Shown piece after piece: positions 47,240 through 56,100 of a DNA stretch of 64,000 nucleotides; the first letter of the stretch is position 1, and each line of letters opens with the position of its first letter. The notes beneath the pieces are model-generated. The model had not been told where the DNA came from and did not search any database. It was given only the letters and a program-made list of their open reading frames with translations. The stretch comes from RUG695 sp050943135 (lineage in GTDB: Bacteria; Planctomycetota; Planctomycetia; Pirellulales; Thermoguttaceae), in assembly GCA_050943135.1 (NCBI GenBank), contig JBMNOP010000011.1:1-64000 (forward strand), in the 5' to 3' direction. Made by a program: the position numbers and the translations under genes.

Positions 47240-48748
47240 TTACTCGTCGCCGAGCGTCGCTTTCCGGCGCAGGATATGGTGGTAATGTTGCGCGAAACGA
47301 TGCGATTCGTCCCGAACAGATTGTAGGAGCCGCAAGGCCCACGAGTCGCGTGAAAGCCGTAGCGGCTCGGCCGCATCGGGAACGTAGATTTCCTCTTCGC
47401 GCTTGGCCAGCGAAAGGACCATTCCCGGGCGGATCGGCGCGTTCTCCAATGCCTTGCAGGCCGCGTGAAGTTGTCCTTTTCCGCCGTCGATCAGAAGGAT
47501 GTCGGGGGGCGGGTTCCCCCGTTCGGACCCGGAAAATCGGCGCGAGACCACCTCGGCAATCGACGCGAAATCATCGACACCTTCGACCGTCCTGATTTTA
47601 TACCGGCGGTACCCCGGTTTGAAGGGGTACCCGTCAATAAACCGAACGACCGAGGCGACCGTCTCCTTCCCGCCGAGGTGGGCGATATCGACCCCCTCGA
47701 TCACGCGAGGCTCTTCTTTGAGATTAAAGACCCGTCGCAGGCCATGAAGTCCGCGACGCGGATCGGTCGGAAAGACTTCCGGCTGAACGTGGCGGTCGAC
47801 CGACCCGCGCTTTTTGAGTGATTCGAGGGCCAGGAGCTGATCGCGCAGTCTCGCGGCCTTTTCGTATTCGCGAGCCTCGGCGGCCTCTTTCATGTCACGG
47901 CGAATCCCGCCGACGACCTTTCGGCGTTTCCCCGAGAGGAACTCACACAGGCGTCGGATATTTTTGCGATACTCTTCTCGGGAAACTCGATGATGGCACG
48001 GCGCGCTGCAATCCCCGATCGACGCCAGCACGCAGGGCCGATAGAAGTCGCGACGCCGGTCGCCGTCTTTGATGACCAGTCCGCAGGTACGGAACTTAAA
48101 GACCTTCTGGAGCGCGGCCAGCGCCCTGCGTAAAAGAGACGCGCTCGGGAACGGCCCGAACAGGCGCACACCGTGTGCGCGGGGCGAACGGGTGACCTCC
48201 ACACGCGGAAACTCTTCGCGCACCGTGATCTGCAGGTAAGGGAACGACTTATCGTCTTTCAGCGCACGGTTGTATTTCGGTTGTATATCTTTGATCAGAC
48301 GCGCTTCCATCAGGACCGCGTCGATTTCGCTTTCGGCTTCAAGATAGTCGATGTCGCGTATTTCCCGTACCAGATTGGCGGTACGAAAGTTGTCCATCGC
48401 TTGACGGAGAAAATAACTCCGGGTCCGTTTGCGAAGATTCTTCGCTTTCCCGATATAGATCACCCGGTCGTGCGCATCTTTCATCAGATAGACCCCCGGC
48501 GCGTCGGGAAACTCCCGTGCCTTGCGCGAGGCCTGCCGGTAGTTGCGGGCGATCCTCTTGGCTTCTGATTCGGCGAGGAACTCGTGTTCCGGCTCGGCAT
48601 CTTCCGAAGCATGATTTCGTGGCACGGCTTTTTCCGTCGGCAAATCGTCTGAGGTGCCGATGTGTCGACCGTCGGGACGATCATACCCGAGGTTGTTCTG
48701 CGCGTCATCGTCCGACAATGTCTCGTTTTCCGACATACCGCTCACCAT
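47240..48748 (-). CDS. uvrC: excinuclease UvrC, short form without C-terminal HhH
   Basis: Makes both incisions in nucleotide excision repair. The 502 residues hold a GIY-YIG nuclease (FPDAPGVYLM, VIYIGKAKNLRKR, Glu in EIDAVLMEARLI) starting near residue 82, the UVR linker (EKAARLRDQLLALESL), and the RNase H-like domain (IEGVDIAHLGGKETVAS, ILLIDGGKGQLHAA, DESHRFAQ). The protein ends only 20 residues after DESHRFAQ, so the helix-hairpin-helix pair found in most UvrC (about 600 aa) is missing. Downstream bases show no frame with HhH. The N-terminus has about 70 extra charged residues (starts 48778, 48748 or 48736 are possible). Confidence 0.9.
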   Translation of the reverse strand: MVSGMSENETLSDDDAQNNLGYDRPDGRHIGTSDDLPTEKAVPRNHASEDAEPEHEFLAESEAKRIARNYRQASRKAREFPDAPGVYLMKDAHDRVIYIGKAKNLRKRTRSYFLRQAMDNFRTANLVREIRDIDYLEAESEIDAVLMEARLIKDIQPKYNRALKDDKSFPYLQITVREEFPRVEVTRSPRAHGVRLFGPFPSASLLRRALAALQKVFKFRTCGLVIKDGDRRRDFYRPCVLASIGDCSAPCHHRVSREEYRKNIRRLCEFLSGKRRKVVGGIRRDMKEAAEAREYEKAARLRDQLLALESLKKRGSVDRHVQPEVFPTDPRRGLHGLRRVFNLKEEPRVIEGVDIAHLGGKETVASVVRFIDGYPFKPGYRRYKIRTVEGVDDFASIAEVVSRRFSGSERGNPPPDILLIDGGKGQLHAACKALENAPIRPGMVLSLAKREEEIYVPDAAEPLRLSRDSWALRLLQSVRDESHRFAQHYHHILRRKATLGDE

Positions 48749-48901
48749 CGTCGCCCATACCGTTTTATCTCCGAACATGTCGCGCAAAGGCGGCCGACAA
48801 AAGCCGCGGGGAAAGGAAAGTTCCTCTCCATGCATTTTAGCCCCGGTCCCGAAAAAGGGCAAGTTCACATCGACTGCCGAGAAGTGGATCCGTACCCCCC
48901 T

Positions 48902-48945
48902 AAAAAAATCACTTGAAATTCCCGCTGGGAATTTCAAGTGATTTT
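48902..48945 (-). terminator. strong terminator after rpsA
   Basis: Perfect 19-bp arms (48905-48923 and 48927-48945) with the loop GCT on the + strand. On the minus strand the hairpin ends in a run of T. Confidence 0.93.
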
Positions 48946-48968
48946 CGGCTTGGGGAAAACCCCTCGAA

Positions 48969-50753
48969 TCATCCCTCGGTCGGGAACTTGAAAAGCGGGC
49001 CGGAATCTTCGCCCATCCCACCCTTAAGGGTGTCGGGATTAACGGCGTTGGCGGATTCATTCGCCTTTTCCTCTTCTTCGGCAGCCGCTGCAGATTCTTC
49101 GGCGGTCCAGCTGGCGCGTTTACGGGAAAGACCGATCTTGCGGTCTTGGCAGTCGACGCGGAGGACTTTGACTTCGATTTCATCGCCGACACTAACGACA
49201 TCTTCCGGATTTTCGACCTTGTGGTCGGCCAGTTCCGAGATGTGAAGGAGGCCTTCAAGGTCATCTTCGAGGCTCACAAAGACACCGAAGTTGGTAATCT
49301 TCGTGACGGTACCTTTGACCAACTGGCCCGGCTGATAATCGTTGGGGATACGGGTTTCCCAGGGATCTTCTTGGAGCTGTTTCAGACCGAGCGCGATCCG
49401 GCGGTTTTTATTATCGATCGTCAGGAGCTTACATTTGATCGTCTGCCCCTTCGTGACGACTTCGTTCGGATGGGTGATCTTACGAACCCAACTCATGTCA
49501 CTGACATGGAGCAAACCGTCGATTCCTTCTTCGATTTCAACAAAGGCACCGTAATTGGTAAGGTTGCGGACAACACCGGTAATCTCGGAACCCTCGGGAT
49601 ATTTTTCTTCGATCGTCTCCCACGGATTGGGCTGGGTCTGTTTGATGCCGAGCGAAATTTCCTGCTTCTCTTTACTGATACCGAGAATGACCACTTCGAT
49701 CTCATCGCCGACGCTCAGGACTTCATTCGGATGGTTGATCCGCTTGGTCCAAGACATTTCGCTGATGTGGACAAGCCCCTCGATCCCTTCTTCGAGCTTG
49801 ACGAAAACACCGTAACCCATGACGTTGACAACCGTTCCCTTGGCCTTGGAGCCGATCGGGTATTTTTCCTCGACCGTTTCCCACGGGCTGGGCGTGAGTT
49901 GCTTGAGACCGAGCGAAATTTTCTCTTTATCGTAGTCGATGTGGAGAATCTTGACTTCGATCTCGTCATTGATTTTGACGACGTCCTTGGGATCGGTAAT
50001 ACGACCCCAGCTCATATCGGTAATGTGAAGGAGGCCGTCGATCCCCCCCAGGTCGATGAACGCACCGAAATCGGCAATATTCTTGACCGTTCCCTTGCGA
50101 ACCTGACCTTCCTGAAGCTCATGAAGAAGCATGTTCTTCTTCTCTTCGCGTTCGGCTTCAATGAGCTTACGGCGGCTGACGACGATGTTGCGACGCGCCT
50201 CGTCGATCTTAAGGATAACGCACTCGATCGTTTGACCGAGGAATTCGCCAATATCGGCAGAACGGCGAATATCCACCTGACTTGCGGGAAGGAAGACATT
50301 CACGCCGATATCGACCAGAAGACCGCCTTTGATCTTCTTGGTGACAACGCCTTCGACTTTGTCGCCTTCCTTGACCTTGTTCATCATCTCCATCCAAGCT
50401 TCGATCTTGGCGGCCTTTCGCTTGCTGAGGGCAACCATACCGCTCGACGCCCTGCCGAGGGAGTCGTCAAGTTCTTCCACGAGGACCTTGACGGTCTGGC
50501 CGGGCTGTGGAGGTTCTTCGTCTTCTTCCCACTCGGTAAGGGGAATCTGGCCTTCTCTCTTGTAGCCGATGTCGACAATCACAAAGTCTTTTTCGATCCG
50601 GACGATCTGGCCGCTGATGATCTCATTGGGAACGATGTCTTTACCGACAATGATCTGGGAGTCAATCTCTTGCCCGGCCAGCGCCTGAGCGAGTTCGGCT
50701 TCCCAACCTTCCTCGTTAGCGTCCAGACTGTGAATCAGGTTACGATTTACCAC
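48969..50753 (-). CDS. rpsA: 30S ribosomal protein S1
   Basis: Docks mRNA on the small subunit. The 594 residues contain six S1 OB-fold repeats, e.g. GQIVRIEKDFVIVDIGYKRE, GTVKNIADFGAFIDLGGIDG and GTVTKITNFGVFVSLEDDLE, with an acidic/Ala-rich tail. It starts with GTG (50753); AGGA lies about 10 nt upstream. A strong terminator follows. It is transcribed from a promoter 230 nt upstream, leaving a long leader. Confidence 0.97.
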   Translation of the reverse strand: MVNRNLIHSLDANEEGWEAELAQALAGQEIDSQIIVGKDIVPNEIISGQIVRIEKDFVIVDIGYKREGQIPLTEWEEDEEPPQPGQTVKVLVEELDDSLGRASSGMVALSKRKAAKIEAWMEMMNKVKEGDKVEGVVTKKIKGGLLVDIGVNVFLPASQVDIRRSADIGEFLGQTIECVILKIDEARRNIVVSRRKLIEAEREEKKNMLLHELQEGQVRKGTVKNIADFGAFIDLGGIDGLLHITDMSWGRITDPKDVVKINDEIEVKILHIDYDKEKISLGLKQLTPSPWETVEEKYPIGSKAKGTVVNVMGYGVFVKLEEGIEGLVHISEMSWTKRINHPNEVLSVGDEIEVVILGISKEKQEISLGIKQTQPNPWETIEEKYPEGSEITGVVRNLTNYGAFVEIEEGIDGLLHVSDMSWVRKITHPNEVVTKGQTIKCKLLTIDNKNRRIALGLKQLQEDPWETRIPNDYQPGQLVKGTVTKITNFGVFVSLEDDLEGLLHISELADHKVENPEDVVSVGDEIEVKVLRVDCQDRKIGLSRKRASWTAEESAAAAEEEEKANESANAVNPDTLKGGMGEDSGPLFKFPTEG

Positions 50754-50980
50754 AATAAAATTCCTAGGGGGTTACTGTTTCTATACAGGTTTCCGCGGTG
50801 AGAGCCGACGAAAACCACCTACAAAAAACATGTTGACTCGGTGCAAAGCCTCGCGCCGAACCGTTCGGCGGAAACAGAAGAACTTCACACACCACGAAAC
50901 ACCGCGGAATACCCGCGGCCCTTCCCCCCCAGAGAAGGCTTATACTTAGCGCAAAAATGGGGGGAAAATACCATTGAAAC
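50754..50980 (-). promoter_or_regulatory. long structured rpsA leader
   Basis: A leader of about 220 nt precedes rpsA. It holds a perfect CCGCGG-GTATT-CCGCGG hairpin and a CGCCGAA/TTCGGCG hairpin, plus T-rich stretches. In other bacteria S1 represses its own mRNA through leader structure; this is inferred here. No coding sequence was recognised between it and the exonuclease gene. Confidence 0.45.
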
Positions 50981-51008
50981 ATCATATATCAAAAATGCGA
51001 TTTGACAA
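50981..51008 (-). promoter_or_regulatory. rpsA promoter
   Basis: TTGTCA (51008-51003), a 16-nt spacer, then TATGAT (50986-50981). Confidence 0.7.
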
Positions 51009-51107
51009 GGGGACCGCCCCCCGCGCCGCGAAGAGGGGTTCTCGGCGGAACAGACGTTTTTCGGAGGAGGATCTCGCGAAGAATCAATGTTTTTCGACCA
51101 GACGGAT

Positions 51108-51959
51108 TCAGTCGGTTTCGGTCGGAACGAGCCGAGCCAGGCGGCTGTCGATCGTCGGAGCATTCTCGGACGCCGACCAGGAGTCGAGATATATTCCGCA
51201 AATCGGGGTTTTCTCTCGCCGGGCGGCAAGGTAGTTGCGCAGTTCGGTCAGGAGGTCCTTTTCGCGCTCCGGTAGGATCTCCCCGGTCAGGAGCTTGCAG
51301 CGGAGCAAGACGGCGTAGGTGTCGAGTACGTCGCAAAAACAGTACTCGTGAATCTCCTTGAACCGTCCGGCTTCGAACATTTCGTGGACCATGTCGCCGT
51401 GGGAGTTGATCTTTCCCGGTTTGCCGAGCACTTTCGAGACGAGATTCAACCCCCCGGCGATGGCCGTCGCCCCAAAATTGCTCAGGAATTCGTAAAGATC
51501 GAAGTGCGAATCGGTTTTGTACCGGCTTCGCGGGACACCGAACCCGTCCGAGCAGAACCATCTCGGAAGGGGTATTCCGTAACGGAAGGCCATCATTTCC
51601 ATCAGGGGCAGGTCAAATCCGCGCCCGTTGAACGTCACGAAAGTCGGGCAGCCGACATTCTGCCAGTAGGTCCAGAATTCTTCGGCAATCTTTTTCGGCC
51701 CGCCGTCTTCCCACCGGAGGACTTTGACCTCGGTAAGGGAAAAGTCGGGGGCAAGCCTAAAGATCACCAGCGAAACCGGAACCTGATACGTGAAAGGAAT
51801 AAAGTCTGACCCCCTCTTTTCGAGCTGTTCGGCCTGAAAAATCCGCAGGGCTTCTTCGGGGGTCACTTCACCGAGCGGATGGCGGACTCTGGCGATCAAA
51901 TCGATATCGGAGATACTTTCGATATCAAAGACAAGATATCCTTTATCGGCACGGGACAT
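51108..51959 (-). CDS. predicted 3'-5' exonuclease, PolB-like
   Basis: A DnaQ-fold nuclease of 283 residues. Motif I DIESISD supplies two acids (VFDIESISDI), motif II FVTFNGRGFDLPLM has the FNGxxFD form, and motif III contains YCFCDVLDTYAVLL with a conserved Asp. The best match is the 'predicted 3'-5' exonuclease related to the exonuclease domain of PolB' family (PF10108). The ATG at 51959 follows GAGGGGGG by 5 nt. It is transcribed downstream of the ROK kinase (spacer 28 nt). Confidence 0.85.
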   Translation of the reverse strand: MSRADKGYLVFDIESISDIDLIARVRHPLGEVTPEEALRIFQAEQLEKRGSDFIPFTYQVPVSLVIFRLAPDFSLTEVKVLRWEDGGPKKIAEEFWTYWQNVGCPTFVTFNGRGFDLPLMEMMAFRYGIPLPRWFCSDGFGVPRSRYKTDSHFDLYEFLSNFGATAIAGGLNLVSKVLGKPGKINSHGDMVHEMFEAGRFKEIHEYCFCDVLDTYAVLLRCKLLTGEILPEREKDLLTELRNYLAARREKTPICGIYLDSWSASENAPTIDSRLARLVPTETD

Positions 51960-51987
51960 AGCAACCCCCCTCGGAAAGAAAGTACAT

Positions 51988-52914
51988 CTAACGATACACA
52001 AGCGACGCCGCGGCAAACAACCCCGCCTCATAACCGAGTTGAGTTTTCAGGATTTGGACGTCCTTATTAGCGAACATTATTATATCCGATTTAAACTTCT
52101 TTTCTATCTCTTCGATAAAAAGGTCAAAAGATTGGGCCACCCCGCCGCCGAAGATAATTGCCGCGGGATTCAGGAGGTTCGCCGCCAGAGCTGCGCCTTT
52201 ACCGAGCAACCAACCGGTTTGGCGATAAACCTCGATAGCGGCCACATCGCCGTGACGGGCGGCTTCGGCGACTTCCAGGGCGGAAGGGCGCGGCGCGGTT
52301 CCGGTTCGTTCGGCGTACCGACGGGCAATGGCCGGTCCCGCGGCTTCGGCTTCCAGACATCCATGCCCCCCGCAACCGCAAAGCGCGCCCCCGTCAACCA
52401 CCTTAAGATGCCCGACTTCGGCAGCACAGCCGAAATGGCCGGGGAAAATTTTCCCACCGAGAACCAATCCGCCGCCGATCCCGTTACTTACCGTAATCCA
52501 AAGAAAATCATTGATCCCGCGACAGGCGCCGAAGAGATATTCCGCCCAGGCGCAGGCGTTGACATCGTTTTCGGCGTAGACGGGTTTTCCGTAGAGACGA
52601 CGTAACTCGTCGGCAATCGGAAAATCACGGATCCCCGAAAACGGAGCATAGAGCCACGTTCCGGTTCGCGAGTCGGCCAGCCCGGGGATCGTCACCCCGA
52701 CCCCATCGAATTCCCCTTTCCCGCAGGCCTGCAAGAGGGTCTCGTCGACGGCCTCTTCGACGGCGGCGAGGATTTCGGACTTTCCGTGTCCCGGACCGAG
52801 CGCGCGCCGCACTTTTCCCGAAAAGCTCACACGCCCGTCGGCCGAAACGTCGGCCAACGCGGTCAGCAGTTTCGAACCGCCGATATCGACGGAAAGGATC
52901 CTCTTCGGTTCCAT
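51988..52914 (-). CDS. ROK-family sugar kinase
   Basis: A 308-residue kinase/regulator of the ROK family. It has the phosphate loop SVDIGGSKLLTALAD, a substrate region with VYAENDVNACAWAEYLFG (Asn/Asp pair), an ATP/glucose loop VSNGIGGGLVLGGK, and the ROK zinc site (EVGHLKV and CGCGGHGCLE). Many members are glucokinases. The substrate is not certain. The ATG at 52914 is 22 nt after the htrA stop, so htrA and this gene are probably co-transcribed. Confidence 0.9.
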   Translation of the reverse strand: MEPKRILSVDIGGSKLLTALADVSADGRVSFSGKVRRALGPGHGKSEILAAVEEAVDETLLQACGKGEFDGVGVTIPGLADSRTGTWLYAPFSGIRDFPIADELRRLYGKPVYAENDVNACAWAEYLFGACRGINDFLWITVSNGIGGGLVLGGKIFPGHFGCAAEVGHLKVVDGGALCGCGGHGCLEAEAAGPAIARRYAERTGTAPRPSALEVAEAARHGDVAAIEVYRQTGWLLGKGAALAANLLNPAAIIFGGGVAQSFDLFIEEIEKKFKSDIIMFANKDVQILKTQLGYEAGLFAAASLVYR

Positions 52915-52936
52915 GACAGACTGTTTTTGCGTATCT

Positions 52937-54172
52937 TTATTTTTCCTGCGGTTCACCAAGGACAACGGGAAGCTCCCTCGTTTTTCCCTCGCGACGGATA
53001 TTCAGGATCACTTTTTCCCCCGGCTTATGTTCTTCGATGAGGGCGATGAAATCTTCGCCGCTGCGTACCGGTTGTCCGTTGACTCCGATGATCAGATCGC
53101 TCCCCTCCTTCGGCGGAATACGTTGCACGCTCTCGTACAATTTTCCTTGTTGTCGGAATACCACGTGGGCGAGTTTCCACCCGCGGAGCCCCGCCTTATC
53201 GGCAGGCCCGTTGTGTTCGATCAGCATCGGGATCAGGCCTTCGTCCTCTTCCTTAACCTGAATGATCCCGACATAACCGCGAACAACCTTTCCCTCGACC
53301 AAGAGGATATTTGCAATGCGCGAGATGGTGTTCACCGGGGTGGCGAATCCGACGCCGCTGCTCTGACCGACCTGGCTGGCGATAGCGGTGTTCATTCCGA
53401 TCATCCGTCCGCGGCTGTCGAAAAGCGCGCCCCCCGAATTTCCCGGATTGATGGCCGCGTCGATCTGGATCACCCCCTGAATACGCCGTAATTTCTGCGG
53501 GCTGTCGATCGTCCGGTTCAGATTCGAAACAATCCCGCGTGTCAGGGTTCGGTCGATCCCAAACGGATTACCGATCGCGTAGACGACCTGGCCGATCAGA
53601 ATCTGGCTGGAATCGCCGAACTCGACCGGAAAAAGGAAATCGGCCGGCGCGCTGATCTTCAAAAGGGCAATGTCGGTGTTCGGATCCTGGCCGATAACCG
53701 CCGCCGAATACGCCTCTCCGTTAAAGAGGGTGATCGTTACCGTCTCGGCTCCCTCGACCACATGATAATTCGTCAGGATGACACCATCTTTCGTCAAGAC
53801 GATTCCGCTTCCGCGCCCTTCCCCCTGCAGCTCCGAGAAGGGGAACGGCCCCTGACGAACCATCACGGTATCGACATTGACGATGCTCCGGTTCCGCATC
53901 TGGTAAATGAGGATTCCGACTTTCTCTTCCGGGAGGATTTCGTCGGCACGCTCCCGGACAATCGGATCCGGATTGTTGGCCAGTGAAACATCTTGCAGGG
54001 CTTCCCCTTTGCTTCCCAGCTTCGGCAAGACCGTACGACGCAGGTCAATGACTGTCTCGCTCGGGTTGACATACGTTTGTTGGGCCGTCGAGGGAGAAAT
54101 CCCGGTCATAGAAAAAATCAAAAACAGCGCCGACACGACGGAAAACCGGAACAATGCTTGATGGACCACCAT
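52937..54172 (-). CDS. secreted HtrA/DegP-like serine protease
   Basis: A 411-residue trypsin-fold protease with a signal peptide (ALFRFSVVSALFLIFSMTGI, then STA-Q). The catalytic triad is H137 (LTNYHVVE), D167 (PNTDIAL) and S246 (NPGNSGGAL). A PDZ domain follows, with GYVGIIQVKEEDEGLIP and DLIIGVNGQPVRSGEDF, which may be a tandem pair. About 80 residues of unknown function precede the protease. The start (54172, or 54184) follows AAGGAG closely. Such proteases degrade or fold misfolded periplasmic proteins. It is transcribed divergently from pduS. Confidence 0.9.
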   Translation of the reverse strand: MVVHQALFRFSVVSALFLIFSMTGISPSTAQQTYVNPSETVIDLRRTVLPKLGSKGEALQDVSLANNPDPIVRERADEILPEEKVGILIYQMRNRSIVNVDTVMVRQGPFPFSELQGEGRGSGIVLTKDGVILTNYHVVEGAETVTITLFNGEAYSAAVIGQDPNTDIALLKISAPADFLFPVEFGDSSQILIGQVVYAIGNPFGIDRTLTRGIVSNLNRTIDSPQKLRRIQGVIQIDAAINPGNSGGALFDSRGRMIGMNTAIASQVGQSSGVGFATPVNTISRIANILLVEGKVVRGYVGIIQVKEEDEGLIPMLIEHNGPADKAGLRGWKLAHVVFRQQGKLYESVQRIPPKEGSDLIIGVNGQPVRSGEDFIALIEEHKPGEKVILNIRREGKTRELPVVLGEPQEK

Positions 54173-54238
54173 TCTCTCCTTCATTACGCTTATCAGAAAA
54201 ATTGTGGGTACTTGCGCCAAACCGACATCTGTTGGGTG

Positions 54239-54267
54239 ATTATAATGCCGGTCGGGGAAAATGAAAA
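54239..54267 (-). promoter_or_regulatory. htrA promoter
   Basis: TTTTCA (54267-54262), a 17-nt spacer, then TATAAT (54244-54239), about 65 nt upstream of the start. Confidence 0.65.
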
Positions 54268-54586
54268 TAACAGAAACTCCCCGGCCGCTCCCTGCGCAGA
54301 CGGGCAAAGGCCCGGAAAGACCACCCGCCCGAGTCGATCGAACCGTGGATGTCGCAGGAAGGATTCCGCGTTCGCTTTTGCCTTTGCATCCCCCTTCGGA
54401 TACTACGGAGCCCGACCGTCGATTCTAGCCTCTCTTCCCGCAAAACTCAAGAATCGCCGATCGGGAAGAACCGCCGCCCCTGGAGGGGTTAGCGATCGGC
54501 GGAAAGGGAGAAAAGGGGGGAAAAACCGGAAAACAATCGGAGATTATAGGCCAAATAGGGGTGATGATAAAGAAAAAAATTCTTTA
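54268..54586. other. divergent intergenic region between htrA and pduS
   Basis: No gene is recognised. It holds a 9-bp inverted repeat (CGCCGATCG at 54455-54463 and CGATCGGCG at 54493-54501) that encloses a CCCC-TGGA-GGGG hairpin. This could be a regulatory fold upstream of the pduS promoter. I looked for a cobalamin riboswitch and did not find a convincing one. Confidence 0.4.
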
Positions 54587-54592
54587 TATAAT
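54587..54592 (+). promoter_or_regulatory. -10 box for pduS-pduT
   Basis: A perfect TATAAT in an AT-rich stretch, 120 nt before the pduS start; no good -35. Confidence 0.45.
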
Positions 54593-54665
54593 GGTACTTA
54601 GCCGATTTGGAGAAATGGGGGAAGTTTGTCGGTCCGCCCCCTGCGGTCGGCAACTGTCCGAATTT

Positions 54666-54687
54666 CCTTTCCGCCGCGGCGGAAAGG
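54666..54687 (+). repeat. perfect 22-bp palindrome in the pduS leader
   Basis: CCTTTCCGCCG and CGGCGGAAAGG are exact reverse complements with no spacer, ending 26 nt before the start codon. It could be an operator for a dimeric regulator or a hairpin masking initiation. Confidence 0.5.
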
Positions 54688-54713
54688 TTCACCCTTTGCG
54701 AAAGTCAACCACT

Positions 54714-56039
54714 ATGCCGATCACCACCGCTGATCTGGCCGCCGCAGGCGTCGTCGGGGCCGGGGGGGCCGGGTTTCCGACCCATGTGAAACTCTCCGGA
54801 AAAGCCGACACCGTTCTGATCAACGCCGCTGAATGTGAGCCGCTCCTTCACAAAGACAAAGAGATCATCCTCCGTTACGGCGAATTGGTCATCGAAGGAC
54901 TTAAGCGGGGAATGGCCCTGACCGGTGCCTCGCGGGGCGTGATCGGGATCAAACGCAACTACGAAAAAGTCATCGAATCGCTCCGCCCGAAACTCCGTGC
55001 CGGAATGGAGATCATTCCGCTGGACGACGCCTATCCGGCGGGTGACGAGTTCATTCTCGTCTACAAGACGCTCGGCCGGGTCATCCCCCCCGGGGGCATC
55101 CCGCTGGCGGTCGGCGCGGTCGTGATGAATGTCGAGACGGCCTACAACGTCGCCAGAGTCGGGGAATCCCCTGTCATTGAAAAGTTCGTCTCGGTCGCCG
55201 GTGCGGTACGCAATCCGATTTCGGTGCGCGTGCCGATCGGTGCGCCCCTTTCGCTCTGTCTCGATGCCGCCGGGGGAACAGACCTCGGCGACCCGGCATT
55301 CGTTCTCGGCGGGGTCATGATGGGCACACTCGCCGAAACGCTCAACGGGCCCGTAACCAAAACAACGGGCGGCATCATCGTTTTGCCGCGCGATCACTTT
55401 ATCGTTCAGCGAAAAAGCTGGGATTGGGAACGCACGATGCGCGTCGGGCGGGCGGCATGCGACCAATGTTCCCATTGCACCGAGCTCTGCCCCCGCTACC
55501 TGCTCGGCCATCCGATCGAACCGTCAAAGGCCATGCGCAGTCTCGGGTTCAGCATGAACCGTGAAGCCGATACCGCCGGAACGGTTTTCTGTTCCGAGTG
55601 CAACCTGTGCAGTTATTTTTCCTGCCCCGAAGGGCTCGACCCGTGCGGGGTTAACCATCAGAACAAACTTCGGATACTGGCCGAGAAGAAAAAATGGGAA
55701 AACCCGCCATTCGATCCGGGGCGTCCGGGCCGCTGGATGTCGTTCCGGCAGGTCCCGACCAAGCGCCTGATGCAAAGGGTCGATCTTCGCGGCTTCGACA
55801 ACCACGGCCCCCTGCGCGAGGGTCTCCTCGACGTGCAGAAGGTTACCCTTCTCCTGCAGCAACATATCGGCGCCCCGTTAACACCGACCGTAAAAGTCGG
55901 CGACACCGTCGCACGGGGTGAGACGGTCGCTGTCCGTCCGGTCACCGACGGCAAATCGGCGCTTGGCGCCGATTTGCACGCGTCGATTGACGGCGTCGTT
56001 CGGTCGGTCGGCCCGCAGTCAATCGTGATCAGCAAATGA
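54714..56039 (+). CDS. pduS: PduS-like RnfC-family flavo/iron-sulfur protein
   Basis: PduS is a microcompartment-linked cobalamin reductase and electron carrier. The 441 residues have the RnfC/NQO1-like start (AAGVVGAGGAGFPTHVKL), the INAAECEPLLHKDKE NADH/FMN region, an SLBB-type domain (VAGAVRNPISVRVPIG), and two cysteine sets for [4Fe-4S] clusters (CDQCSHCTELCPRY near residue 248 and CSECNLCSYFSCPEG near residue 292). A C-terminal lipoyl/biotinyl-like domain (GDTVARGETVA) follows. This domain order matches PduS; RnfC itself is a membrane-complex subunit and would be beside rnfD/G/E. The BMC gene follows after 61 nt. Start: the ATG at 54714 gives the family N-terminus, although no close Shine-Dalgarno is seen. 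Confidence 0.87.
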   Translation: MPITTADLAAAGVVGAGGAGFPTHVKLSGKADTVLINAAECEPLLHKDKEIILRYGELVIEGLKRGMALTGASRGVIGIKRNYEKVIESLRPKLRAGMEIIPLDDAYPAGDEFILVYKTLGRVIPPGGIPLAVGAVVMNVETAYNVARVGESPVIEKFVSVAGAVRNPISVRVPIGAPLSLCLDAAGGTDLGDPAFVLGGVMMGTLAETLNGPVTKTTGGIIVLPRDHFIVQRKSWDWERTMRVGRAACDQCSHCTELCPRYLLGHPIEPSKAMRSLGFSMNREADTAGTVFCSECNLCSYFSCPEGLDPCGVNHQNKLRILAEKKKWENPPFDPGRPGRWMSFRQVPTKRLMQRVDLRGFDNHGPLREGLLDVQKVTLLLQQHIGAPLTPTVKVGDTVARGETVAVRPVTDGKSALGADLHASIDGVVRSVGPQSIVISK

Positions 56040-56100
56040 AAATCGAGATCGGAAAACACAAATCAGATTCCTACCAAGTCAATACCGGGGAAACAAAGAT

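Noticed and set aside
49146..50801. 551-residue + strand frame opposite rpsA
   Set aside because: Mirror of S1 repeats; repetitive only because rpsA is repetitive.
54268..54713. Cobalamin riboswitch before pduS
   Set aside because: PduS biology suggested it, but no B12-box or matching core was found; only generic hairpins are present.
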